From contig NC_065919.1 of assembly GCF_024586455.1 (NCBI RefSeq), positions 37,796,839 through 37,860,838 of the forward strand: a DNA stretch of 64,000 bases, written 5' to 3'. This DNA is from Bactrocera neohumeralis (taxonomy: Eukaryota; Arthropoda; Insecta; Diptera; Tephritidae). The notes under the pieces are model-generated. The model saw nothing but the letters and a program-made list of their open reading frames with translations, did no database searches and was not told the origin of the DNA. Shown here one piece after another: positions 44,593 through 55,990 of the stretch (its first letter is position 1; each line of letters begins with the position of its first letter). Position numbers and translations under genes: made by a program.

Positions 44593-44640
44593 GCAGGGAA
44601 GGGCTAAGTTCGGATGTAACCGAACATTTCTTGCTCTTGG
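44593..44640 (-). repeat. DINE-A 3' end scrap
   Basis: On the minus strand: AAATGTTCGGTTACATCCG and AACTTAGCCCTTCCCTGC. This is the terminal hairpin and tail of family A, with little else of the element. Confidence 0.75.
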
Positions 44641-46220
44641 AGGGTCAGTGTACGTGCGTGTCACCTTTGAAGGAACTAGGTATGTTGAATAAACCAAGCT
44701 AATTTTGCAAACGAATATGTTTTGCATTGGTAGGCCGTGAACTTTTTTATTGTCCTGATATGTAATTATATAACTCATCAAGATTAAATTGTATATCTTT
44801 ATCTTCTCGAATTTTGCTGTAAACTACTAACCGAAAAAACGCTAGAATCTCAGTGTAAATTATATATATAGTATTTTAAACCCTTTTACCCTATAAGAAA
44901 GTCACATGGAATGGGTATTACAGCTTGAGCGCGGCTGAAGTTAGCGCTTGTTGTTTATTCTTTTTTATTTATTTTTTTTTTTTTTTGAAGCTGAAATAGT
45001 AAAGCAACAGAATTTGTATGCCATCTAAAAGCTCAAAATTTGTTAACGATTGGCAAACTTGTTACAAAATTACGAATTCAAAAATCAACAACGGTTAGAA
45101 GTTGGCGAGACCGGGCGTACAAGCCTCCTAATATGGACAGCGCTCTTTTATTAATGCCATGAAGCTTGGACTGAGTGGCTTACGAGCATACTGTACTTAA
45201 AACACACAGCTTTAGCTGATCGTTTTATTGGCAAATACGTTCAGTTTTATGACACCATCGAAAAGCCATAATCGCACTAAATTTGGTAATAATAGGCGCC
45301 ATTGTTATTGTTATTACGGCAAATGTCTATGTGATTTTGCAAAGTAGCGGTGAATCACTCACTCAAACTTGCAGAAATTTTAATGCAGGACATCAACAAC
45401 GACGAACGCAAAGCCGCTGACAATTGCTAGCCATTATGTGTTCAATAAAAAACTGAAATTATAATAATTATGCGGAAATGCGGTCGAAAATTGCACATAA
45501 AGGCAACGCAATTTGTTACTGTTGTTGCTGTTGTAGTAAGTGTTGTTTTCGTTTTGGTATTGTTGCGTTTTTGCTGCAAGCGATATTGTCAATTCAATTT
45601 GCAGTGACTGAAAAATTGCGCATGTGCTGGTGTCGAGCTGTCACCATCGGCTTCACCGCCGCCGCTGACGCAAAACTACAAGGCAGCAAGCAAATTGTGC
45701 AACATTACCAGCAGCTATTTATTTGTAAAAGTAAAAATTACTACGCTAGCAGCTAATAACAAAAGGCAGTTGTTTGCTTGCGAACATTGCATGCAACAAT
45801 GGCGCTGCCACCAATGGCTCCAATGTGGGTGCAAATGCCCGCAGCTATTGTTGCTTATTTTGTGAAAATTAAAATTTCTTATTTGATAAATTTGGGCAGA
45901 CAGCATTTGTTTAATGACATCATGCAGCCTGCAGCTAAATCCCCAACACACACAGCGCCACATGCGCAACTGCATAATGTTGAAAGCGACAGCAGAGCCG
46001 ATGAAGAGGCAAGGAGGTCGCCGCTTCAGTGTACAGAACTCGGCATAAGACTTAGCATGTGCTGCCTTCTAAAATTGTTTTGATGTCGCCTTTGTCTTGG
46101 TTTTTAACTTACTTGGATACATACTTACATATTTTCCTCTAAATCTTGTCATAATTTGTACACTATCATAGCGCAGACTATAATAACACTTTTGTTTGTT
46201 ATACCTTATACTTCTCAACA
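44641..46220. other. No gene recognised; one DINE-B tail
   Basis: A DINE-B-like 3' end is at about 44,870-44,965 (ACCCTATAAGAAAGTCACAT..GAGCGCGGCTGAAGTTAGCG). The stretch 45,380-46,080 is less AT-rich and looks unique. Its frames (92 and 101 codons) are dominated by simple (TGT/TGC)n-derived Cys runs or lack any domain. Confidence 0.5.
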
Positions 46221-46222
46221 TA

Positions 46223-46782
46223 CGAGGTGTGTTCAAAAAGTATCGCGAATTTTGTGTTTTTTCAAAAATTATTTATTTATTCATGAATATCTATTTTGTC
46301 CCCTTCAAAGTAATCCCCATGAGATATTATACACTTGTGCCAACGGTTTTTCCAATCTTCGAAGCACATCAAAAAATCATTTTATTCTTCTTCTTCTTCT
46401 TCAGCTCCTCCTTCTATGCAGTCTTTATCTCGTCAAGAGAAGCGTAACGTCGTCCTTTCATGGGCCTCTTCAGTTTAGGGAACAAGAAAAAGTCACAGGG
46501 GGCCAGATGTGGGGAATACGGTGGCTGCGGCATCATTAGTGTGTTGTTTTTGGCCAAAAAGTCGCGCACATCAGCGTTATCCTGGTGCAAAAGCCAATTT
46601 TTGTTCTTCCACAAATTCCGGCGTTTCTGGCGGATTGCTTCGCGCAAATTGCGCATAACTTACAGGTAATATTCCTTATTGACCGTTCTTCCCACTCTTC
46701 TCTTCTGACCGTGATGCACCACGCCCCTGCAATCGAAGAAAACGGTCAGCAAACTGTCGCGATACTTTTTGCACACACCTCG
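46223..46782 (-). mobile_element. Mini-mariner, 560 bp, near-perfect TIRs and TA flanks
   Basis: Terminal repeats of 26 bp starting CGAGGTGTGT match at 25 of 26 positions (46,223-46,248 against 46,757-46,782). TA flanks both ends (46,221-46,222 and 46,783-46,784). The interior keeps only the last part of a DD34D transposase on the minus strand, so it is an internally deleted, non-autonomous derivative. Confidence 0.9.
46414..46656 (-). pseudogene. DD34D mariner transposase C-terminal piece
   Basis: Eighty codons: RQKRRNLWKNKNWLLHQDNA (second catalytic Asp), PQPPYSPHLAPCDFFLFPKL (third Asp) and RPMKGRRYASLDEIKTA. A couple of residues between the Asps seem lost compared with the standard 34. 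The N-terminal two thirds is deleted. It lies inside intact mariner ends, so the ends may still be mobilisable by a full-length relative. Confidence 0.85.
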
Positions 46783-47029
46783 TATGTAAATTAGTATTTA
46801 TATACATAAATATATAAGCAACACTGGATGAAAAAACTAAATTTTTTCATATGAAAACTCATAAAATTTTCTTATGAGGTAAAAACTTTAGCTATATTTC
46901 GCTTCTCCATTGAGGTAATTTTCTGATGGAACATCTCGCTTTGTTAGTTATTCACAACACCCATATTTGCCGGAAAAAAATTCAGATGAGAGTCCAGCAT
47001 ATGCTTTTCAAAGATATACATTGTGACAA

Positions 47030-48363
47030 AAAGTGCCCGGAAATTGTAAATAAAATGCAAAATGTTTAATTATTCATCAACTCAAGATTTATTTTCTCAC
47101 CTTCAAAGTAATCCCCATTAGATATAATAAGCTTATACCAACTATTTTTATACTCTCGCAACAATGTTGCTAACGAGAGTATTATAGTTTTGTTCACATA
47201 ACGGTTGTTTGTAAGTCCTAAAACTAAAAGAGTCAGATATAGGGTTATATATACCAAAGTGATCAGGGCGACGAGTAGAGTCGAAATCCGGATGTCTGTC
47301 TGTCCGTCCGTCTGTCCGTCCGTCTGTCCGTCCGTCCGTGCAAGCTGTAACTTGAGTAAAAATTGAGATATCATGATGAAACTTGGTACACGTATTCCTT
47401 GGCTCCATAAGAAGGTTAAGTTCGAAGATGGGCAAAATCGGCCCACTGCCACGCCCACAAAATGGCGGAAACCGAAAACATATAAAGTGTCATAACTAAG
47501 CCATAAATAAAGATATTAAAGTGAAATTTGGCACAAAGGATCGCATTAGGGAGGGGCATATTTGGACGCAATTGTTTTGGAAAAGTGGGCGTGGCCCCGC
47601 CCCCTACTAAGTTTTTTGTACATATCTCGGAAACTACTATAGCTATGTCAACCAAAGTCTACAGAGTCGTTTCCTTCAGGCATTTCCATGTACAGTTCAA
47701 AAATGGAAGAAATCGGATAATAACCACGCCCACCTCCCATACAAAGGTTATGTTCAAAATCACTAAAAGTGCGATAACCGAGTAACAAAAAACGTCAGAA
47801 ACACTAAATTTTACGGAAGAAGTGGCAGAAGGAAGCTGCACCCAGGCTTTTTTTAAAAATTGAAAACGGGCGTGGCGCCGCCCACTTATGGACCAACAAC
47901 CATATCTCAGGAGCTACTAGACCGATTTCAATGAAATTCGGTATATAATATTTTCTTAACACCCTGATGACATGTACGAAATATGGGTGAAATCGGTTCG
48001 CAACCACGCCTTCTTCCAATATAAAGCTATTTTGAATTCCATCTGATGCCTTCTCTGTATAATACGAGTATAAACATTAGGAACCAATGATGATAGCGGA
48101 ATAAAACTTTACAAAAATACGGTATTTGAAAAATATGTAAATGACGTATTATGAAATCTCGATTATCACTTTACCATGCGAGAGTATAAAATGTTCGGTG
48201 ACACCCGAACTTAGCCCTTCCTTACTTGTTTATCTATTGTTTTATCTCTTCGATCGACTGAAAACGCGTTCCATGAAGTGGTCATTTCTGTTTAGGGAAC
48301 AAGAAAAATTCACTCGGAGGTAAACTTAGGGAATTTGGAGGTTGACCGATGGTACTCATTGCA
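47030..48363 (-). pseudogene. Mariner relic broken by DINE-A copies
   Basis: Left piece 47,030-47,145 (AAAAAGTGCCCGGAAATTG end, then CTTCAAAGTAATCCCCATTA, which also occurs at 46,300 in the mini-mariner). Right piece 48,229-48,364 reads on the minus strand PPSEFFLFPKQK and LHGTRFQSIEEIKQ, the third-Asp region with Glu for Asp. The first DINE-A copy lies between them, and a second one ends the right piece. Confidence 0.65.
47146..48228 (+). repeat. DINE-A repeat, full copy 1 (1,083 bp)
   Basis: Begins TTTTATACTCTCGCA (47,146-47,160), whose exact complement TGCGAGAGTATAAAA is at 48,177-48,191 near the 3' end. The core holds GATATAGGGTTATATATA, GTGATCAGGGCGACGAG and a (GTCY)n tract at 47,296-47,339. 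The 3' end has the hairpin GTTCGGTGACACCCGAAC (48,193-48,210) followed by TTAGCCCTTCCTTACTTG. This arrangement (subterminal inverted repeat, microsatellite core, terminal hairpin, T-rich target) matches DINE-1/mini-me elements, regarded as non-autonomous Helentron derivatives. GGCGTGGC-type blocks recur inside. It does not code: long minus-strand frames here are low-complexity. Confidence 0.88.
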
Positions 48364-48364
48364 T

Positions 48365-49381
48365 TTTTATACTCTCGCAACAAAGTTGCTAAGGAGAGTA
48401 TTATAGTTTTGTTCACATAACGGCTGTTTGTAAGTCCTAAAACTAAAAGAGTCAGATATAGGGTTATATATACCAAAGTGATCAGGGTGAAGAGTAGAGT
48501 TGAAATCCGGATGTCTGTCTGTCCGGCCGTCTGTCCGTCCGTCCGTGCAAGCTGTAACTTGAGTAAAAATTGAGATATCATGATGAAACTTGGTACACGT
48601 ATTTCTTGGCTCCATAAGAAGGTTAAGTTCGAAGATGGGCAAAATCGGCCCACTGCCACGCCCACAAAATGGCGAAAACCGAAAACCTATAAAGTGTCAT
48701 AACTAAGCCATAAATAAAGATATTAAAGTGAAATTAGGGAGAGGCATATTTGGAAAAGTGGGCGTGGCCCCGCCCCATACTAAGTTTTTTGCACATATCT
48801 CGGAAACTACTATAGCTATGTCAACCAACTTCCTTCAGGCATTTCCACATACAGTTCAAAAATGGAAGAAATCGGATAATAACCACGCCCACCTCCCATA
48901 CAAAGGTTATGTTGAAAATCACTAAAAGTCCGTTAACCGACTAACAAAAAACGTCACAAACACTAAATTTTACGGAAGAAATGGCAGAAGGAAGCTGCAG
49001 CCAGGCATTTTTTAAAAATTGAAAATGGGCGTGGCCTCGCCCACTTATGGACCAAAAACCATATCTCAGGAACTACTAGACCGATTTCAATGAAATTCGG
49101 CATATGATATTTTCTTAACACCTTGATGACATGTACGAAATATGGGTGAAATCGGTTTACAACCACGCCTTCTTCCAATATAACGCTATTTTGAATTCCA
49201 TCTGATGCCTTCTCTGTATAATATATTCATTTGGAACCAATGATGATAGCGGAATAAACCTTTACAAAAATACGGTATTAGAAAAATATTTAAATGACGG
49301 ATAATGAAATCTCGATTATTACTTTGTCATGCGAGAGTATAAAATATTCGGTGACACCCGAACTTAGCCCTTCCTTACTTG
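48365..49381 (+). repeat. DINE-A repeat, full copy 2 (1,017 bp)
   Basis: Same ends as copy 1: TTTTATACTCTCGCA (48,365-48,379), TGCGAGAGTATAAAA (49,330-49,344) and TTAGCCCTTCCTTACTTG at the end. It is very similar throughout, with deletions of tens of bases in the middle (about 48,735-48,840) and a shorter (GTCY)n tract. Confidence 0.88.
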
Positions 49382-49386
49382 TTGGC

Positions 49387-49720
49387 GAATGTAAGCGGTA
49401 ACTTGTGTAACAATTGAGATATCGTGAATCAAGTTTCAGTGCATGCGAATAGAAGTTAATATATGTAAGTATTCAATATCTTACGAACCTCTAGAGTCAT
49501 ATCGACTAAACTTGCTAAGAGAAACCTTCGATGGAAAAATTAGACAACAGGCATGACAACTCCCACTCTTAGGTGAAATTCTATATCTCAGGAACTATTG
49601 TACCAATTTTAAACAAGTTTGGTGCCTGATATTATCTCGGCATTTCTATGTTATATTGTCACGACATGATGCTTTCACTTTACATGATATAAAAACAAAG
49701 ACCAATTACACAAAACTTTG
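49387..49720 (+). repeat. Old DINE-A-like fragment
   Basis: Begins within the interior of the family (GTAAGCGGTAACTTGTGTAA, CAATTGAGATATCGTGA) and continues with TATATCTCAGGAACTATTGT and a GGTGCCTGATATT block, more diverged than the two copies upstream. Confidence 0.5.
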
Positions 49721-52700
49721 AACAAAAATTGCCTTCGGCTAAAATGGAAATCGTCGAAATCAGTAAAGTATATTTGAAAATGTTTGATTTTGTAGCATCT
49801 GCCAAAATAACTTGCGCAAGGTTGCCAAATCGATTTGCTTAACGTGATTCGGATATAATCGAATCAATCCAAACCCTAATCTGACAATTTTTTCATTAAC
49901 GTAATCTCTGCCTGTTAGTGAATGCTAAAATCTACATTTTTTACAGCAAAGTTTTTCAGAAACTATTCGCGCAAAAGGTGTTAGTAAGCATTTGTTCCCT
50001 CTGTTACTCCTTTAGCTTAAATTAATAATTTTTATGAAAAGCAATGAGACAATTTATTAATCTCTGCTGGTAAACAAATTAAAAAACTGAATCCATAGCA
50101 GTTTTCGCGTCTTGTAATTTCTCTTCCGCCACAATGATGAATTTCTCTCATACATCAATTATGTTGCAAGCACATGAGTACGCGAATGTGGCAGCGCAAT
50201 CAAAGTGGCAATTTGCTATGACAGCATCAAGCTCAGTAGCCAAAAAGTTGTGTGGGAGTACACAAATACCTACAGACACTAATAAACGCACACACTCCAA
50301 CTTACATGGCTTTTCCTTGGCGGCAACTGGGCTGTGTCCATAGCATAAAACAAAATTATTCAGGCAAACTGACGACTAACCCACAGGCACAACTCGTAAA
50401 GATTGAGTAACTTTGATTGTTTGACTAGCAAAAGTTAATCAAAAGCGCCACTAAATGCTGAACGCTTGACACTTAATGTTTTGTAGGTGCCAGTCAGCAC
50501 TGACTTTTGGTGTTTGGCTTCACTGGATGTTATTAAATCTCTGCTGTACACGGAAGAAATGCCGCGCCCGTTCAGGCTCTTGTCTGTTATGCAGCGAATA
50601 ATTCAGTCACCATGCATTTTGGCTCCAATTTACCAGTACATATGTCGTCTGGAGCTTAGGTACCACTGCTGCACAGCAGTCATTATAAGTCATTTCGTCG
50701 TCGTCAATAGCATATTACATAAATTTCACCTTTTTAATTATGGTCGACGCCCGGTGCCTACATTTATGAACTCACATATAAAAAAATGACGTCTTACATC
50801 ACTCCGGGGCCTTACTTTTTGTCATTCTGCTTAGCCGTCAAATTATATAAGTGCATGAGTGAGCGAGAAATAAGTTATTCCTATAATAATTATTTAGTTC
50901 TTTTAATTAATGCTATTATTATTATTGTTTTAGTTATGAAAGAACAACTTTTATAATAATTAAAAACGCTCTTATAAAAATAAAAATATATTTAGGGGTT
51001 TCATATAGTCTCATAAAGTTAAGAGTTTTAACGAACCAAAAACATAGCGTTGAGAATTTTAAACAAGTGTAAAAATGTATGATTTTACTAGTTTACAATA
51101 CACTATTTGTGAGTCCCCTAATCATATTTTTTGCGTAGTTCTACAAGACTTTTTCAGTCAATAATACAGTCAGTATAGAATTATTTTCCACTATTTGGTT
51201 TGAAATGCTTTAAAAGTGTGTTTTTTTGTTTTTTTATCTATATTTTTAATTGTACAAGTATCATTAGGATGTGTAAACATAATACAAACGTTAGGAATTA
51301 AATTTTTGTTCAAAACGGTAAAGTTGTTTCTGAACTTTGAGAAGATGACGAATTCGAAGATTTTCCATCTTGGCAATATATATGTACATAGCTGTGTACT
51401 GTAGTCTTACTGGAGAAATATGATTTATGGTTACTGTATTTTGGTAATGTTCATTATGGAGGATTATGTGACGCATCTATTGTTACTGTCTGCACCAAAT
51501 CAGACGAAGGAGAATTACTTACAAAACGTTGACCACCCTGCATCACTCGCACTGGAAGAAGGAATAGGTAGTATTAAAGAATTGAATAATTGTTATTCTA
51601 AATTTGCACCATCTTTCATTTTTAATGACTAAGAGTCACTAAGTGGAATGCTGCATCGTTGCAAAGTGATGAAATTAACAAGCCACTTTATCGTAACAAC
51701 AGTTCTACTACACTTTAAGGTGTTATAAACAAGAAGTTGGTGGACTAAACTATCACTATCTTTACTATTGTTCATTGAAAAAAATAAAAAGACGTTTTCA
51801 ATTTAGCGAAACCTTGCATATTCCTCACATAATAAAGATTTCTCGCGTATAAGACGCTTTTTCCTCTCATATTATAAAATATTATTTCGCTTGCCGGTAA
51901 AATATTTAACACCTCAAACGAATTGCTCGTACAAAGTGAGTTTAGCGCTGTGTGTAAAATAGTATGAAGACATTCCAACAGCCACTTGCATCCCATAACT
52001 CTGAACGTCTGTCCACGCCCAATAAGGCCAACCTGTTGCTGACTGCCTGCAGCGCTCCTCCCATTGACACATTCTCATTTCATTTATCTGCATATCAAAC
52101 TGCTCCCAAAGCCGCGTATTTGTCTGTCTGTCTGCCTGCTGGTCTGCCAGTTATTTCACTTCGCATAGATTGTATTTTTTACCAATCCATTTGCCGCATT
52201 CCATGGTACAACACGCTTGTCGAAATATGCCACAACAACGCCGGGCCATATTTCTTCACACTCTCCGGAAGTTGTTGGCCATTTCTCAAAATCACAGCCG
52301 ATTAGTCAGGAATTGGGCCACATACTGTGCTAACCTGGCCTAATCGCTCATCGATTGCTGTCAAGGCTCCTACGAATCGTAGTAGACGCCAGCAAACGTT
52401 GGAGAGAAATGGAGTGTGTCGATATGGGTGGAGAAGCAGAGTGTACAGACAATGACAGATAAGAGAGGTGGCAACCATGGCAGTATTACAAATTGAGTGC
52501 CTAACATTATTGCACTCTTGTCAAAATATTAGAAAGTATCGCATTCTACAGAAATGTGTTTGTCTGTAGCAATTAGTGACCACCAACAATTGCAAATAAC
52601 AAGCGAATACTCGCCGCCAACTGATTACTTTTGTACGCTGTAGTAGTTAGTGTTTTTGGGTAATAGTGCGGGTCAAATATGAGTGAATTGAGAAATTTTT

Positions 52701-54369
52701 GGAATTCTTCGCCATAAACAACCCACATAAAAAGTGTGCCAAATTTGAAAACTTCAATTTGTTTTTATAAGAAGTCATCATAATAGTAAAAAATGAATTC
52801 ACAAGTTGTAAATATCCATGCATGTATATGATATCGCACACACCATTCAAAACGCTTTGCTACTTTGGTATATTTTGTGTCAATTTGCCATTTCGTATGT
52901 GTGCATGTGTGCATGAAGGTAAGTGGCGAGTTTACTTGAACTCAATGAGGCAAAGCGGGTTAGACGCAGTAAAGTCATTAATCGTCGTATCATTTTGTCC
53001 GATTACTGTTGTCACAAACAATTTTCCATTAAATCCGTCAAGTTGCCATTCACATTTGACGGAGAATCTTGACATTGCGGAATGGCTAATGGAGAGGTTA
53101 GAAGATGTAAACTGCGTCTGCAGTGTGCCTCTAAATTGATTAATGACTATTAATTTTGACCTCTTAAAGTCTAAATTAAGTATAGCTTTTTATTTTATTT
53201 ATATTTTGTATCTCCTTTATAAGAAGGTGCATTATAGTCATTATAAGTTTACTACTCTGAGGAATATTGGTTCTTATAAGCACTAGAAAAACTGTAAGAA
53301 AGATATTGTAAAACTACAAATATGCGCTTTTGATTTTGAAATTCATTCTTGTCGCTCATTTAAGTATTGTTTTGTTTATTCCTGGTTGTTCCATCTTAGA
53401 TAATAGATTCTTATAAAAGGTCACCATGGTTATCGCTTAACTCCGAATTTAACTAACTCAATCTTTACTTAGTACAATTTATAATAAATCGCTTATTTCA
53501 AAAGTATATTTTTTCACTCAAAATACCTAGGGACTTTTTAGTTTTCTCTTAAATTTTCAGAAATGTCTTTAATTAATATACGTTTATGCGTTCTAACAAG
53601 GATTATATTGAAATGCGTCAATTCATCGAAGTTTTATTTTTTCTTTAGAATGAAACTGTGGAAGCTATTTAATGGTTTGTAGTTTGCATAGAATGTGTCT
53701 GCCAATAAATTTAAAATTGTATACTTTTTGAAAAGAATGACGTTACTAGTAACCGTGCTCGAAGAAATGGTTGCTATAGTGGTAGTTTCTGCCTTCCAGT
53801 AGCATCTAGAGGACATTCTTGAAATTCTTGGAAGAATTAAAACGACGCACTTTAGACACGCCATTTGCAGCGGAGCTTTAATATCTTCATTTTAAATCAA
53901 AAGCTTGAGGCTAAACCGCTACCCATCTAACGCCCTTTCGTTATGGTTTGGACACACGGAAGCAATTTGTTTAAGTGCCGCACAATTTGAGATATCACAC
54001 AAACAGGGTTTGGATATTGATCGCAACAAGTGAACGCCGATGCTGAGCTGATTCTTTTGAAACAAAAAACCAAACGCACCTGGAAAATAGTATCGGAAAT
54101 GTATGGTATATGCTGAATAATAAAAAATAATTCCGCAACAACATATGATTTTTTTGTAAAGGCGGATGTCCCTTGAAACAAAGGGTGGTGTCGACGCGGC
54201 GCAGTGTATCAGCGAAAGTATATAAAACGAATGTGTTAGCTATCCTGTTGTCTATCCTTTTTGTTGGTTGGGTTAGTGTACGAATGTGGTGGGTTGTGTA
54301 CAGATGTGGTGATTCCAGTGGTATGTATTAGGGTGTGCCCTTTTCATGACGGGTAGAGTTGTGAGGAAA
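49721..54369. other. No gene recognised
   Basis: The longest stretch without a mobile-element match that I could see. It is AT-rich with somewhat GC-richer islands at 50,100-50,820 and 51,960-52,640. Frames up to 113 codons (51,964-52,305) and 105 codons (52,822-53,139) have no known domain, splice-site support or start context that I would trust. It could be host intron or intergenic DNA. Confidence 0.5.
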
Positions 54370-54373
54370 ATTA

Positions 54374-54793
54374 GGGGAGAGTAGGGTAATCTTTTTCCAA
54401 TTTTATTTTGTTTTTGCATTTTCTGGTCCCTTATACCCTAAGAATTAATGTAGAAACTGACTTGACCATTGGAAGGTTTCGAAAAAGGCCCAAAAAAACA
54501 CATTAATTACTCTTTTATTTGTAAACATTTTTTGATGATTTTAGTAGAGACGAAAACGATTCACGTACTATTTAAGAATAAATTGGGTTTTTGTGTTTCA
54601 GATGATCCAAACATGAGAAATCGTGTCCGCCAATGAAAAAACGTATCACAGTCACCCAGCCATTTCTCCGACAGATGTCATCAAAAAATTCGGAAAAAAT
54701 TCGGAAAAAATTTGTTTATACACTTATGTGAAAAAAGTTCTTTTGTAGAATAAAAAATATCAAAAAAACAGGTCAGATTACCCTACTGACCCC
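54374..54793. mobile_element. Possible TTAA-family MITE, copy M4 (420 bp)
   Basis: Inverted ends GGGGAGAGTAGGGTAATCT (54,374-54,392) and the complement of GGGGTCAGTAGGGTAATCT (54,775-54,793), 16 of 19 identical. TTA precedes the left end and TTAA follows the right end. There is no coding potential. End style resembles M1-M3 but the interior similarity is weak, so membership is tentative. Confidence 0.55.
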
Positions 54794-54804
54794 TTAACTC
54801 ATTT

Positions 54805-55020
54805 AAACACTTCGTATTCGCCTAATCAATCACAATGTGACTATTTTTTATTTCAAAATGTGAAAAAAACGTGAACGGAGCATTTTGAGGTCATATCACA
54901 GTCATTCAAGCAGCCGTAACAGAGGCCCTGAAGAAAATTCCTGTTAATGTCAAAAAAATGTCTGTATGTGCTGGTTGATCGTTATATGATTTTGATGCAA
55001 CCTATTTGGAGTAAAGAATA
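54805..55020 (+). pseudogene. Mariner transposase C-terminal relic
   Basis: Reads TSYSPNQSQCDYFLFQNVKK, equivalent to PPYSPDLAPCDFFLFP.. with the third catalytic Asp, and then in a second frame IQAAVTEALKKIPVN, followed by CLYVLVDRY. About 65 codons with frame changes. The subfamily cannot be decided. Confidence 0.6.
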
Positions 55021-55084
55021 ATTTTTGAAGCTAATATACGCATTTGATAACCAAATCCGATTATCATACGCTGAACAGGAGAAG

Positions 55085-55435
55085 GAAAAGTAGAATAGAC
55101 ATATAAATGAATAGTTAAGTTGATTTAGCCAAGTCTTTCTGTATGTTCTTTACGCATCTAAACTGGTCAATCAGTTTTAAAGATATCGGTCTGCAATTTT
55201 TTAAGTTTATTCTTCACAAGGAGTGGCTAATTTGCCGGGACCGGTGATATTGAACCACTATAACATACAGTGTCAGATATAGTACATAACGATTGGAATG
55301 AATTCTTTGTTTTCAAAACTTTTTAATGTAATGAGATATCTGCTAGAAATTTGGCTTCCTGCCCAAAATCAAGATCCTGTAAGGAATATTTTGTATATGT
55401 AAAGAGTGCGGAGTAACCGAGGTTAACATTTTTTT
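55085..55435 (+). repeat. DINE-B repeat, highly diverged copy
   Basis: Order of segments follows family B: GATTTAGCCAAGTCTTTCTG, CAATCAGTTTTAAAGATATC, GGGACCGGTGATATTGAACC, ATAACGATTGGAATGAATTC, and a decayed end hairpin (GCGGAGTAACCGAGGTTAAC). Identity is low. Confidence 0.5.
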
Positions 55436-55615
55436 TTTTCGTATTTGTATATATGTATATGGGTTAAAGAAGCATAATTAAATGTGCGGCACATTACAAA
55501 AACAAAAAACATTTAATTGCCTTAACTGAATTGCCATCAATACATTCTGTCTATCGAGACCAAAAACTAATTTAATAATTAAAAATCGCTTTATTGTTTT
55601 ACAAAATATTCTTCA

Positions 55616-55990
55616 TTAAGATCTATAACAACCACCTTTTCAGGTGGCGAAAAACGTTGACCTAGTATTAGTTTATATTTTACCAACAGGAATAAAACGA
55701 AGTCATTCGGTGCCAAGTTAGGGCAGTAGAGAGGATGAGTTCTTGAATATTCCCTGGACCCACTAATGCCTATAGTTGTCCTAATCTTAGAATAAGTAGG
55801 TCACATGACAACCTTTCAATATCAGTTTGCGCACAGCATTAATACCATTCTTTCCAGGACAACTACTAATTTTGAACGACCTTCACGAAATTTGTCTTGG
55901 AGTGATCTACAACCTCGACCATGGATTCAGCATACAATCGATAAACATTTGTCCTTGATAGAGCTCCATCGCCAAAAATGGTATTAAGTT
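55616..55990 (-). pseudogene. Mariner relic with deleted centre (long-HTH type)
   Basis: Minus strand: ALSRTNVYRLYAESMVE-like start, DKFREGRSKLVVV (the DEFREGRP segment that follows the first HTH), a decayed second HTH (HVTYSKIRTTIGISGS), then directly HPLYCPNLAPNDFVLFLLVK (third-Asp block) and LGQRFSPPEK. The centre of the protein with the first two Asps is deleted. The order fits an insect mariner group with a FREGRP-type linker. Confidence 0.55.

Noticed and set aside
45478..45756. 92-codon frame with a Cys run (CYCCCCCSKCC)
   Set aside because: The Cys run comes from a (TGT/TGC) simple repeat. There is no cysteine-spacing pattern and no signal of a real small secreted protein.
46156..46539. 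127-codon plus-strand frame
   Set aside because: It runs from flank through the terminal repeat of the mini-mariner, antisense to its transposase piece.
47066..47458. 130-codon minus-strand frame with a DGQTDGQTDGQTD repeat (also 48,282-48,665)
   Set aside because: It is the (GTCY)n microsatellite core of DINE-A read as protein, plus family sequence. It varies between copies by indels that are not multiples of three.
51964..53139. Frames of 113 (51,964-52,305) and 105 codons (52,822-53,139) as possible exons of a host gene
   Set aside because: No recognisable domain, and I could not support splice sites or continuity between them.
53927..54181. 84-codon minus-strand frame
   Set aside because: No similarity to a known family and no promoter or neighbour evidence.
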